Assembly (NCBI GenBank): GCA_019637975.1
Contig: JAHBUR010000002.1
Span: 62,001-126,000 of the forward strand
DNA length: 64,000 nt
Source: Bacteroidota bacterium
Lineage (GTDB): Bacteria; Bacteroidota; Ignavibacteria; UBA10030; UBA6906
Reading direction: 5' to 3'
In this document: one piece after another, positions 9,499 through 18,906 of the stretch
How positions within the stretch are numbered: the stretch's first letter is position 1
Layout: every line of letters begins with the position of its first letter
The notes under the pieces: generated by a model
Database searches by the model: none
The model's input: the letters and a program-made list of their open reading frames with translations, nothing else
Told to the model about the DNA's origin: nothing
Program-made: the position numbers and the translations under genes

Positions 9499-9610
9499 GT
9501 GGTTCTCCTTGATTGTAATGAGATGAGATTGGTGATTGTTGAATAGAAATAATATCGCCAATCTTGTACGGAAAATCCATAAAAGAGTTGTGCTAAATCG
9601 TCATAACAGG

Positions 9611-9638
9611 TTGATTTCATGGCGATTTCTTGTAATTT
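9611..9638 (+). promoter_or_regulatory. Weak candidate promoter for the secreted-protein cluster
   Basis: TTGATT (9611-9616) and TAATTT (9633-9638) are 16 bases apart in the 213-base divergent gap between the M16 gene and the first T9SS protein gene. Sequence match only; the boxes are imperfect. Confidence 0.3.
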
Positions 9639-9711
9639 GATGGAGAGGATTTTCCCCTACCCGGTTCATTCCAATCCACGATATACAGGATATCAAAGAA
9701 AGGATGTCAGC

Positions 9712-12696
9712 ATGATGCGCTTGTCATTATTTGTATGGCTGTTACTCATTGGAACTTCGTTGTTTGCACAAAGCATTGTGCAAGTGGTACCACTCCCGAA
9801 CACTACGTACTGGAATCAGGCATGGGGTCTTGCACCTGGCGCCGGCGGTGCGCGGCTCTTCATCAGCAGCGGAACGACAACAGCCGTGTTCAATCGCGGG
9901 CATATCTACTCGCTTGATTCTAACGGTGTGGTTCTCGACAGCGTTGTCACCGGCTTGAACTCGAGCCAGGGATTGGCATGGGATGGAGAATTTTTTTGGT
10001 ACATTCGCGGTAGCGGCACGACAGGACGCATCTACAAAGTGAACACTGCAGGGGCCGTCGTAGATTCAATCATTCCTCCCGCCACATCGTGGTTTCTCGG
10101 CGGGGCTTGCTGGGATGGAACCGGCTTGTGGGTTTCACTTTACTCTCCCAACGCGTCGGCAGGACTTTACAAGTACAATGTGACCACGAAAACAATCATT
10201 GATACGATTCCCTCGATCGGCCAACAACCTCAGGGTATTGCCTGGGACGGGCAATATCTGTACTACGCAATGGACTTGAACAGCACCGAGCCAAACCTGA
10301 ATCTCATTTACGTCGTCAATCCTGTTACCCGTGATACAGTCCGAACGATCCCGATGCCCGAGCCGCCGAATGTGGATTCGAACCCACGAGGATTGGCGTG
10401 GGACGGGCGCTATTTGTGGCTTGTTGCGGAGCCTGTTGGTGCCGCGTCGGGGCGTTCAATTTACAAATATGACTTGAGCGGAAGCGGAACACCGGATATC
10501 GATATTGTTTCGTTGGTTGACTTTTTTGGAACTCGCATTGGACAGCCGAGAACGATCAATCTGAGCATCAGCAATTTGGGTACGGCACCTTTGCAGATCG
10601 ATAGCGTTCGCATTCTACTCTCAAATCAAATGACGACGACGTTCGTCACGCCTGTTACCGTGCAACCGAATGGTTCCGTTCAGTTCCCCGTAACATACAC
10701 TCCAACAACATTCGGAAAAGACTCCGCCAGCATACGTATCCACTCGAACGATCCGGACGAGGCGGCAAAAATTGTCGCTGCCCGGGGGTACGGAATCCAC
10801 GGCACGCCCGTGATTCTGAGTCCCGCCAATTATGATTATGCAGCACGGCGAGTGGGCAGTTCCAACTCGTGGTTACTTACAATCGAAAATCAAGGCGGGC
10901 CGCAACTGTCGATTTCTTCGCTTGCAACGCTCACCAACGTGTTTACAATTGATTCTGTCGGATTGCCTTTACTAATCGATTCTCTCGGTTCTGCCAACGT
11001 TCGGGTGTGGTTTATGCCAACGGCGGCAACGGCATACACAGATACGTTGAAGATCACCAGCAACGCCTCGAACGGCCCCGTCACGAACATCGTGCTGACA
11101 GGAACAGGCGATGCAACTCCGGTTCCGCTCGGTCAGCCATTGTGGACCTTCACCGTTCCCAACAACCCCCGCACAAGCTCAAATCAGAAATTGACAAAGG
11201 CTGTAAGGGCCATCAGCGACATAACGGGAGATGGAAAGCCTGATGTTGTCGTATCATCAGAGAACTACTTCACGATGGCGCTCAATGGCAACGCGTCCGT
11301 TACAAACGATACGTTGTGGGCTTTCAATACGTACATTGCCAACACAAGTGCCGGCTCGATTGGTACGACAGGTGATTATTCTCATCAAAAGGCGCTTGCT
11401 GTTGCGGATCTGAATCAAGATGGATTCAAAGATGTCATCATCGGAACCGGAGGAGGGAACGAGCATGTCTATGCCATCAACGGCCGAACCGGACAGATGC
11501 TCTGGACATTCGGCACCGATCACCCTGACAGCTTTTCACTTGGCGATTTCACCGGAGTTGACGTGAGTACGGACTACAATAACGACGGCATTCCCGATGT
11601 TATCGCAGCGGCCGCGGCGACAGAATCCGGCGGTGTCGGTGGCCGTCGCAGCATTTACCTGTTCAACGGCGCAAACGGCAATCTGCTTTGGGTGTCGCCT
11701 CTTCCGGGCTTCACACACGCCGTCACAGCAATCGGTGACATCAGTGGGGATGGTGTTCCCGATGTGATTGGATGTGTCGGTGAACCGGCGTACAAAGCAA
11801 GTGCATTCAGCGGCGCAAACGGCACGTTGCTCTGGGACTTCAGCATACCAACTGCAAGCAGCGGAGGAAAAGAAGTACTGGCATGGCCGGTCACAGGCCA
11901 AACCCCCGATGTCATCGTGGGTGCGTTCTGGGGGCCCATATATCGCGTCGATGGAGAATCGGGGACACAAATGTGGTCACGTCCAACCGGCAACAGCGGT
12001 GTTATGCAACTTGTCCGCTTGAAGGACGTGACAGGCGACGGCATAGACGAAATTATTGCACCGCTTCTCGTAGGTGGAATCTACTGCATCAATGGCGCAA
12101 CGGGAGATATTGTCTGGTCGTTGCCCACCGGCAACACGATGGGGGCTGTAGCAATCCCCGATCTCAATAGCGACGGATTTGACGATGTCGCTATTGCCGT
12201 GCAGAATCAGGGAACGATGATTGTGAAAGGGCAGGATGGGTCTCAACTCGCCATCTATCCGACCGGTACGGCACAAACCCGTGAAGTCGCTGTAGTACCT
12301 GATATCGATGGTAACAACAGCTATGAGATTATTATGGGGGGACAACAGGGCAACGTTGCATTGCTGTCAGGCGGAAGCGGCGTGACGAGTGTCGGCTACG
12401 GCCCGACGGGAAATCCCGAAACATACGAGTTGGGACAGAACTACCCGAACCCGTTCAATCCTGCCACAACTATCAACATCACTCTTCCTGTTTTGTCGGA
12501 TGTCAGGCTGACTGTGTATGATGTGTTGGGCAAAGAAGTGAAGACTTTCCTCTATGAACAAGTACCCGCGGGCACACATCAGATTGTGTGGGATGGAAAG
12601 AACCAGGCCGGTTCATCTGTTGCAAGCGGTGTGTACTACTACCGTGTACATGCCGGAACGTGGTTTCAAACAAAGAGCATGATTCTGTTGCGTTAG
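9712..12696 (+). CDS. Large secreted T9SS protein with propeller, choice-of-anchor and FG-GAP regions
   Basis: A 994-residue secreted protein. The start is ATG 9712, preceded by AAAGGATG and giving a clean signal peptide (RLSLFVWLLLIGTSLFAQ). Residues about 25-260 form a YncE-like propeller with repeated GLAWDG segments. About 270-460 hold two Ig-like choice-of-anchor/ASH-type domains (PRTINLSISNLGTAPLQIDSVR). About 470-890 hold at least seven FG-GAP/VCBS repeats with D-x-D-x-D-like loops (DITGDGKPDVVV, DLNQDGFKDVII, DYNNDGIPDVIA). The end is a T9SS type A sorting domain (GQNYPNPFNPATTI ... GVYYYRV). It should be exported by T9SS and attached to or released from the cell surface. It heads a run of four secreted proteins; the ligand is unknown. 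Confidence 0.88.
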   Translation: MMRLSLFVWLLLIGTSLFAQSIVQVVPLPNTTYWNQAWGLAPGAGGARLFISSGTTTAVFNRGHIYSLDSNGVVLDSVVTGLNSSQGLAWDGEFFWYIRGSGTTGRIYKVNTAGAVVDSIIPPATSWFLGGACWDGTGLWVSLYSPNASAGLYKYNVTTKTIIDTIPSIGQQPQGIAWDGQYLYYAMDLNSTEPNLNLIYVVNPVTRDTVRTIPMPEPPNVDSNPRGLAWDGRYLWLVAEPVGAASGRSIYKYDLSGSGTPDIDIVSLVDFFGTRIGQPRTINLSISNLGTAPLQIDSVRILLSNQMTTTFVTPVTVQPNGSVQFPVTYTPTTFGKDSASIRIHSNDPDEAAKIVAARGYGIHGTPVILSPANYDYAARRVGSSNSWLLTIENQGGPQLSISSLATLTNVFTIDSVGLPLLIDSLGSANVRVWFMPTAATAYTDTLKITSNASNGPVTNIVLTGTGDATPVPLGQPLWTFTVPNNPRTSSNQKLTKAVRAISDITGDGKPDVVVSSENYFTMALNGNASVTNDTLWAFNTYIANTSAGSIGTTGDYSHQKALAVADLNQDGFKDVIIGTGGGNEHVYAINGRTGQMLWTFGTDHPDSFSLGDFTGVDVSTDYNNDGIPDVIAAAAATESGGVGGRRSIYLFNGANGNLLWVSPLPGFTHAVTAIGDISGDGVPDVIGCVGEPAYKASAFSGANGTLLWDFSIPTASSGGKEVLAWPVTGQTPDVIVGAFWGPIYRVDGESGTQMWSRPTGNSGVMQLVRLKDVTGDGIDEIIAPLLVGGIYCINGATGDIVWSLPTGNTMGAVAIPDLNSDGFDDVAIAVQNQGTMIVKGQDGSQLAIYPTGTAQTREVAVVPDIDGNNSYEIIMGGQQGNVALLSGGSGVTSVGYGPTGNPETYELGQNYPNPFNPATTINITLPVLSDVRLTVYDVLGKEVKTFLYEQVPAGTHQIVWDGKNQAGSSVASGVYYYRVHAGTWFQTKSMILLR

Positions 12697-12703
12697 GGAG
12701 AAT

Positions 12704-14722
12704 ATGAAGCGTATCGTTTTGTTAGCGTCTGCATTTTTTTGTGGTGCCGCCGTTGCGATGTCTCAAATCGCAGCACGTATTGCTGTGCAGACTGAAGAAG
12801 ATGTGATTGCGTTGCATCAGTTGGGACTTCGGATTGATGATGTGAAGATTCGAGAACGAGTATCATCCGAAGGAACGAGGCGGTTTCAAGTCTCCTACAA
12901 TCCTGAAAACCGGTTCGTTACCATTATCGGAAGTGAGAGGGAGATAGAAGCAGCAAAGGGGAGGGGATTCAACATCCTCTCCCTTCAGTATCTTTCCGAT
13001 GAACCCTTGCCCATGCTTCATAACGCAAACATGGATACGATTGCGTTTCAATTCGGCTGGCCCCGATCGATCTTTAACGGATTGTCGCTGTACGAAAACA
13101 GTCCCACGATTGCCGATATTAACAGAGACGGGCAGTTGAATATTTCGGTTACAAACGCGTGGGGATCGTATCAACCGACAAATCCCCCGTACGTCATTAC
13201 GTGGCGAAGAAACGGCGCATATTTGCCCGGCTTCCCCACTGCACTTCAACCCGGTTTCTTGCAGAGCAGCGCCGATGCCGGAATCTCTGCTGCCGGAGAT
13301 ATTTTCGGAGATGATAAGTTGGAGATTGTTTGCGGCGATGAAAACGGCTATCTCTACGCATTCAATGCAGACGGAACGTCACTCACAGGTTTTCCTGTAA
13401 ACTTCGGCACCTTTGTGGGCGTGTTTACGCCGGCCCTTGCCGATTTTGATGGAGACGGGAAATGCGAGATCGCCGTCATCTCACACAACTGGGATTCGCC
13501 CTACGGCAATGCCTTCCTTCATCTCTTCAAAGTGACAGCAACAGGGCCGGTGGAGATGCCGGGCTTTCCCGTTGATCTGCAGAGAGGCGCACAAAACAGT
13601 CCTGCAATCGGTGACCTTGACGGCGATGGGGAGCTCGAAATCGTTGTCGGTACAGGCGGTATCGTTGCTACCCCGATTGCACGGATTATTGCCTTCCGTT
13701 CGACCGGACAAGTGATGAACGGATTTCCATTTCTTGTCGGTGCAAGCAGTGTCGGCAATTCGCCGACGTTGTATGATGTAACCAATGACGGAAAGCTCGA
13801 GATCCTTATTCGCATGAAGCCGGACAACGATATTAACGGAATCTATGCAATTGATTATCAAGGTCAGATTGTTCCGGGCTATCCGTTCCCGATTACATAC
13901 GGTAACCCCGGTTCCTGCGTTGCTGTTGGTGATATAAATGGCGACGGTATTCCGGAACTCGCTTACGGAGGCGTTGAGGCTGTTGACTCCGGAAAGGTGT
14001 GGGCCTACGATCTCTCGGGCAATCTCCTCACCGGGTATCCCGCGAGAGTGTTTCGAACCTGGGTGGACGGCTCCGTTGCAATTGCCGATGTTGATGGCGA
14101 CGGCAAAGGGGATGTTGTGTGCGGAACGAACGGCGTGTCCAACAAGCCCGGCGTGATCTGCGGATTCAATTATCTCGGACAAGTGGTGCAAGGATTTCCG
14201 CTGATGCCGGGCAACCCGTTGTTGAACAGCTTCGAAACCCATCCCACACTGGTTGATATTGACGGCGATGGCGACACGGAAATTTTTGCCGGACGGTTGG
14301 ACAAGTATGTGTACGGCTGGGATACCCCGGGAATGTTTGATTCGACGAATGTGTGGAGAACTTTCAAAGGGAATGCTGCACGAACCGGAGGGCAGTTAAG
14401 GAGTCCCTCGGCAGTCTCGGTCAGGGATCGAGAATATCGGCCGGCGGATTTCAGGTTGGCGCAGAACTATCCAAACCCTTTCAATCCGACAACGACAATC
14501 AGAGTCAGTATCCCAGTACGAACAGATTTCAGTCTTACGATTCATGATGTACTCGGCAGGCAAATCAAGTCCTATCTGTTTGATCATGGTGCAGCCGGGG
14601 TTTACGGCATCATCTGGGATGGGACGAACGACAACGGCCAGGCCGCCGCAAGTGGTGTTTATTTCTATCACTTACGAGCCGGCTCGATCGTTCAAAGCCG
14701 GCGGATGGTGCTGGTTCGTTAA
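12704..14722 (+). CDS. Secreted FG-GAP/VCBS repeat protein with T9SS sorting domain
   Basis: A 672-residue protein with signal peptide MKRIVLLASAFFCGAAVAMSQ. An N-terminal region of about 80 residues resembles a propeptide (EEDVIALHQLGLRIDDVKIR). Eight FG-GAP-like repeats follow, each with an acidic loop (DINRDGQLNI, DFDGDGKCEIAV, DLDGDGELEIVV, DINGDGIPELAY, DVDGDGKGDVVC, DIDGDGDTEIFA). These probably fold as a calcium-binding integrin-alpha-like propeller. The C-terminal T9SS domain begins near LAQNYPNPFNPTTTI. It starts 7 bases after the previous stop, so the genes form one operon. The family is seen in surface adhesins and carbohydrate-active proteins; no catalytic motif is visible. Confidence 0.88.
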   Translation: MKRIVLLASAFFCGAAVAMSQIAARIAVQTEEDVIALHQLGLRIDDVKIRERVSSEGTRRFQVSYNPENRFVTIIGSEREIEAAKGRGFNILSLQYLSDEPLPMLHNANMDTIAFQFGWPRSIFNGLSLYENSPTIADINRDGQLNISVTNAWGSYQPTNPPYVITWRRNGAYLPGFPTALQPGFLQSSADAGISAAGDIFGDDKLEIVCGDENGYLYAFNADGTSLTGFPVNFGTFVGVFTPALADFDGDGKCEIAVISHNWDSPYGNAFLHLFKVTATGPVEMPGFPVDLQRGAQNSPAIGDLDGDGELEIVVGTGGIVATPIARIIAFRSTGQVMNGFPFLVGASSVGNSPTLYDVTNDGKLEILIRMKPDNDINGIYAIDYQGQIVPGYPFPITYGNPGSCVAVGDINGDGIPELAYGGVEAVDSGKVWAYDLSGNLLTGYPARVFRTWVDGSVAIADVDGDGKGDVVCGTNGVSNKPGVICGFNYLGQVVQGFPLMPGNPLLNSFETHPTLVDIDGDGDTEIFAGRLDKYVYGWDTPGMFDSTNVWRTFKGNAARTGGQLRSPSAVSVRDREYRPADFRLAQNYPNPFNPTTTIRVSIPVRTDFSLTIHDVLGRQIKSYLFDHGAAGVYGIIWDGTNDNGQAAASGVYFYHLRAGSIVQSRRMVLVR

Positions 14723-14770
14723 GATTGCTTGATAGTTTGATATTGTTTTAGCATTTTGCATCTATAAACA

Positions 14771-14802
14771 GGCGGCAGTATTCACCATCCTCGACTGCCG
14801 CC
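14771..14802 (+). other. Inverted repeat in the gap before the M28 peptidase gene
   Basis: GGCGGCAGT (14771-14779) pairs perfectly with ACTGCCGCC (14794-14802) across a 14-base loop. No T-run follows, so it is not a convincing terminator. It could modulate read-through or transcript stability between the two secreted-protein genes. The rest of this 190-base gap holds nothing else I recognise except the ribosome site of the next gene. Confidence 0.4.
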
Positions 14803-14915
14803 GAGCTGTTCCTTCCCACATTCCATCCTGAAGAATTTTCCGTCGCGACATTCCGATTGTTATCTCCGTCAGGAGTGGGAAATAACTTTGTATTCGTCAA
14901 CAGGAGGAGTTTGTC

Positions 14916-17084
14916 ATGGTACGAATCGTTACGGTTATCTCTGTTTTTGTCAGCATGTTCTTTCTTTTCCCGGCAATATCTCATACTCAAGTCGATGAGG
15001 TGTTGGTCACAATTCCGTCTCTTGCGGCAATTGAAGCCGTTCGGGTGGCCCCGTCAACCATTCGCTTCTATCACCGGTTGGATGATGGTTACCTCGCAGG
15101 CACTACGAGAATCGCAACATCATACCTCAAGAAGAGAGGGATAGATGTTGTGGTTGTGGATGATCAACCTTGGAGTGAATCCTACGCAATAGTGGCGAAG
15201 CCGCATCCCGGCAAAACAGATGTAAGTCTGGACAGACTGACTGGACGCATGTTACTTGCGGGCGACGATTTCATGCTTGTCAAAGGGTCGGAATCATACT
15301 TTGAGCAACTGCGTGAACAGGGTTTTGTCTGCGTGGAAATTGATAGATGGGAAGTGCCAATAGATGCGACAACAACCCGTTTGTCTGAGAGTATCGGGCA
15401 GCATCGCTACGGCTTGATTGACACGCTGATCTCGTTTGTTTCAGACACTTCCCTCAGGGACTACATACAAGCAATGCAGAATTTCGGAACGCGCTACTGG
15501 AACAACGCGAATCGGGATTCGGTATCGAAATGGGTACGGGCTAAGTACCTCGAAACGGGAATCACGGATGTCAAGCTGGATAGTTTCCAGTACAGCAGCA
15601 CGTGGCAGGCAAATGTCGTTGCCACGATCCCCGGAACTGTTGATCCGTCGAAGGAGCTTATTGTGGGCGGACATCATGACTCGTACAATTCTGCAAACCA
15701 GAATCTTGCGCCCGGCGCCGATGACAATGCCTCCGGAGCAGCCGGGGCAATTGAGATGGCTCGGGTGCTGCAGTTGAGGAATTATCAACCCGCCTATACA
15801 ATGCGCTTTATGGGATATGCTGCCGAAGAAGCCGGACTTCGGGGCAGCGCAAGTTATGCGCAGCGGGCGAGGGCGGCCAATCGGGATATCCGATGCATGC
15901 AGAACTATGATATGATTGCAAACCGGTATCAGGCTCCGACAGATCAAAGCGTGTATGTGGTGTGGTACACAACCAGCGAGGCGTATCGGGATTTGCATGC
16001 AACCATGATGCAGATGTACACGCCGCTTGTGCCCGTCGCCACAACGTCATATCGTTCTGGAAGCGATAGCTATTCATTCTGGCAACAGAACTATCGTACG
16101 GTGTTTTGCATTGAACGGAACTTCAGTCCGTATTATCACAGCCAGAACGATCTCCTCCAATATCTCGACATGACCTATTGTGCCAACATTGTCAAGTCGG
16201 GGCTTGCCATGTTGGTCACGCTCGATCAAATGCCTGCCTCGGTGGCGAATCTCCGGGTGCGGGACCGCGGAAACGGAACATCCTTGTATGCAGCTTGGGA
16301 TAGTGTCCACGTTCCCGATTTTGCATTGTACAAAATTTATGTCGGCAGAATTCCCGGCGTGTATGACACAGTTTACACACAAACCACGCGTTCCCGAACA
16401 ATTGCCGGATTAACAGAAGGTACATCCTACATTATTGGCGTTTCGATCGTTGATGTGGTTGGTCGGGAAGGAATGGTAACAGAATTGACCGGCGTCCCCC
16501 GAAGTGTACCGCTTCCGCCCGCAGGGCTCGTAACGGAGGGGCTTTCCGGCTGTGTCAAGCTGAATTGGCGAATGAACACTGAAATGGATTTGCGAGGATA
16601 CAATGTGTACAGAACAATGGTGCCTATTCCAGGTTCACCGTTTATGATGCTCACTTCAACACCAACTCTTGACACACTTTGGATGGATAGCCTCCAGAAT
16701 ACCGGCATCTACGAATACTACGTCACGGCAGTTGATTCACAAATGCATGAAAGCGCCCCGTCGGACACAGTACAGGGGAGTGTCCTAACGGGTATCAGAC
16801 ACGAGGCAGGGTTCTCGCCATTCTCTTTCAGGCTTCACAGCAACTATCCGAACCCGTTCAATCCTTCAACCAGCATCCGTTATGAGGTCGGGCAATCCGG
16901 CGATGTGGAAATCCAGGTATTTGACATGTTGGGTCGGGAAGTCGCAACTCTCGTCAATGAGCGAAAGTCCGCAGGATCGTTCGTTGCCGTCTGGAATGCT
17001 GGTGAGGCTGCCAGCGGTGTCTATTATGTTCAATTGAAGGCTGAAGGTCGGATTGCCACTCACCGAATGATGTTGATGAAGTGA
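14916..17084 (+). CDS. Secreted M28 family zinc peptidase with T9SS sorting domain
   Basis: A 722-residue exported peptidase. AGGAGG precedes the ATG, and the signal peptide is MVRIVTVISVFVSMFFLFPAI. The M28 core has the zinc-ligand segments VGGHHDSY, GADDNASGAAG, GYAAEEAGLRGS and the later histidine in YYHSQNDL. M28 enzymes are aminopeptidases or carboxypeptidases with two zinc ions. Residues about 440-620 hold two fibronectin type III-like domains (VANLRVRDRGNGTSLYAAWD and GCVKLNWRMNTEMDLRGYNVY). The C-terminus is a T9SS type A domain (SNYPNPFNPSTSI). It probably digests extracellular peptides at the cell surface. The next gene starts 4 bases after its stop. Confidence 0.92.
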   Translation: MVRIVTVISVFVSMFFLFPAISHTQVDEVLVTIPSLAAIEAVRVAPSTIRFYHRLDDGYLAGTTRIATSYLKKRGIDVVVVDDQPWSESYAIVAKPHPGKTDVSLDRLTGRMLLAGDDFMLVKGSESYFEQLREQGFVCVEIDRWEVPIDATTTRLSESIGQHRYGLIDTLISFVSDTSLRDYIQAMQNFGTRYWNNANRDSVSKWVRAKYLETGITDVKLDSFQYSSTWQANVVATIPGTVDPSKELIVGGHHDSYNSANQNLAPGADDNASGAAGAIEMARVLQLRNYQPAYTMRFMGYAAEEAGLRGSASYAQRARAANRDIRCMQNYDMIANRYQAPTDQSVYVVWYTTSEAYRDLHATMMQMYTPLVPVATTSYRSGSDSYSFWQQNYRTVFCIERNFSPYYHSQNDLLQYLDMTYCANIVKSGLAMLVTLDQMPASVANLRVRDRGNGTSLYAAWDSVHVPDFALYKIYVGRIPGVYDTVYTQTTRSRTIAGLTEGTSYIIGVSIVDVVGREGMVTELTGVPRSVPLPPAGLVTEGLSGCVKLNWRMNTEMDLRGYNVYRTMVPIPGSPFMMLTSTPTLDTLWMDSLQNTGIYEYYVTAVDSQMHESAPSDTVQGSVLTGIRHEAGFSPFSFRLHSNYPNPFNPSTSIRYEVGQSGDVEIQVFDMLGREVATLVNERKSAGSFVAVWNAGEAASGVYYVQLKAEGRIATHRMMLMK

Positions 17085-17088
17085 GAAA

Positions 17089-18786
17089 ATGACAACGAAA
17101 TCAATATGTCTGGCTGCAGTTCTGTCGGCTTGCGGATTGTTTCGTTCTGCCGATGCCCAAGTTCCGTTTAGTACATCACCGACGTGGACTTCAACGGATG
17201 TTGCAAACTACTCAACAGGTTGTGCATGGGCAGATATAAACCAGGACGGGTGGCTTGATCTCGTTGTGGCAAACGGTAACGACATGGCGCGGCAGCGGGT
17301 GGTGATTTATTTGAACAACGGGAACGGCACGCTGCCCACCACACCTTCCTGGCAGTCGTCTGATATTGACTATCATGGACATCTTTCCGTCGGCGATGTG
17401 AACGGCGACGGATATCCCGATGTTGCAGTGTCGGTGTACATTGGGGCAGCCGGCTTCAGTCAAAAGGGGAAAGTGAAGCTCTACATGAACAATAACGGCA
17501 CACTTTCCTCCAACCCTACGTGGATTTCTTCAGATGCAGTGTACACGTTCAGTTGTGCTTTCGGGGATGCGGACGGCGATGGCGACCTCGATCTTGCTAT
17601 TGCCGGAGGTGAATCGTACAACAACAGAGCCGAACAAAACCGCATCTACTACAACAGATCAGGGGTACTGGATTCAGTTCCGGGATGGAAGGCTCGCGAT
17701 GCAGGGTATAGCTACGACGTTTCTTGGGCGGATATTGACAACGACGGAGACCTCGACCTGGTTTTTGCGAACGAAAAAGGCCCGAATAGGGTTTTCATGA
17801 ACTACGGCGATTCGATTGGCACAGTACCGATTTGGAATTCCGCCGACGGAGCATTGAATGCGAATTCACTGTTCGTTGCCGATCTCGATGGTAACGGCCT
17901 GCTCGATTTGGCAGTGTCGGATAACAACCAGCTTGGAGGAACCGGCAGGTTCAAGCTGTACCGCAATCAAGGGGGAAGGTTAGATTCGATTCCGTTCTGG
18001 ACTTCGTCCTTTTCGGGATATGGTTCAGGGATAAATCTTGCCGATATCGATTTTGATGGCGATCGTGATTTGATAACTGGTGGCTGGTGGAATCCGGTTC
18101 GCATCTACATGAGTCAAAACGGAAGCTTCTCAACAACGCCTCAATGGACTTCCGCCACAAATAGTGTTGTGGAAGCTATCGTCTTCGGCGACTATGATAA
18201 TGACGGATTGGATACGCTGAATCTCCAATTCATCAGTAACGGTCAAACGAAATTGTACTATATACCGAGAGCGCCCATTCAACGGATCCTTCGGCTGACG
18301 TGGAACGGCGATCCCGATTCGGTTGCGCCGTTTTGCTACGATCTTGAGAACGGCTGGATTAGTTTTTCGCTGCCGGCCGGACTTGGCACACACATCGACG
18401 TGAGGGTCGTTGTGTCGCACGATTTGGATTTTGCAGTCAGCAATTGGGACAATACTATCGGCAATTACATCTTCAAGAATACCATCACAGTTTCGGTCAG
18501 CGAGCAAAATCACATTCCCCCTCAATTCAGATTGTACCGGAACTATCCCAATCCGTTCAATCCTTCAACACGAATCAAGTATGAACTGGAAAGCAACGGA
18601 CTGGTTGCGTTGAAGGTATATGACATGCTTGGCAGGCAGATTGCTATTCTTGTGAATGAGGAAAAACCTCGGGGGTTACACACGATTGAGTGGGTACCGG
18701 AGGAAGGCATTTCAAGTGGCGTATATTATGTCCGATTGGAAGGAGGGGAGAAAACTGCAACAAGCCGGATGGTTTTCCTCAGATAG
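17089..18786 (+). CDS. Secreted FG-GAP/VCBS repeat protein with T9SS sorting domain
   Basis: A 565-residue secreted protein (signal MTTKSICLAAVLSACGLFRSADAQ). It contains seven FG-GAP/VCBS repeats with acidic loops: DINQDGWLDLVV, DVNGDGYPDVAV, DADGDGDLDLAI, DIDNDGDLDLVF, DLDGNGLLDLAV, DIDFDGDRDLIT and DYDNDGLDTL. The repeats are spaced by W-x-S-x-D-like strands, consistent with a seven-bladed propeller. A region after about residue 400 may be a small Ig-like domain. The C-terminus is the T9SS sorting domain (RNYPNPFNPSTRI). It is the last gene of the four-gene secreted block and is followed by a strong terminator. No enzymatic residues are apparent. Confidence 0.88.
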   Translation: MTTKSICLAAVLSACGLFRSADAQVPFSTSPTWTSTDVANYSTGCAWADINQDGWLDLVVANGNDMARQRVVIYLNNGNGTLPTTPSWQSSDIDYHGHLSVGDVNGDGYPDVAVSVYIGAAGFSQKGKVKLYMNNNGTLSSNPTWISSDAVYTFSCAFGDADGDGDLDLAIAGGESYNNRAEQNRIYYNRSGVLDSVPGWKARDAGYSYDVSWADIDNDGDLDLVFANEKGPNRVFMNYGDSIGTVPIWNSADGALNANSLFVADLDGNGLLDLAVSDNNQLGGTGRFKLYRNQGGRLDSIPFWTSSFSGYGSGINLADIDFDGDRDLITGGWWNPVRIYMSQNGSFSTTPQWTSATNSVVEAIVFGDYDNDGLDTLNLQFISNGQTKLYYIPRAPIQRILRLTWNGDPDSVAPFCYDLENGWISFSLPAGLGTHIDVRVVVSHDLDFAVSNWDNTIGNYIFKNTITVSVSEQNHIPPQFRLYRNYPNPFNPSTRIKYELESNGLVALKVYDMLGRQIAILVNEEKPRGLHTIEWVPEEGISSGVYYVRLEGGEKTATSRMVFLR

Positions 18787-18807
18787 GAAGGTGTTACCCC
18801 TTTTTCT

Positions 18808-18836
18808 AAAAACCCGTCATCACGACGGGTTTTTTT
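18808..18836 (+). terminator. Rho-independent terminator ending the secreted-protein block
   Basis: AACCCGTC (18811-18818) pairs with GACGGGTT (18824-18831) across a five-base loop. It is preceded by A-rich sequence and followed by a run of T. This is a classic intrinsic terminator, placed 25 bases after the last T9SS gene. Confidence 0.9.
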
Positions 18837-18906
18837 GTAGCAAGCCGCTTGCCTATGAGTATAACTCTTCTATCTTGAGAGCAATCCCAAAATACCTGCA
18901 GCTATC

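Noticed and set aside
13481-14242. A 253-codon open frame on the minus strand
   Set aside because: It is antisense to the FG-GAP repeat region of the secreted protein at 12704-14722, whose repeats create open complementary frames.
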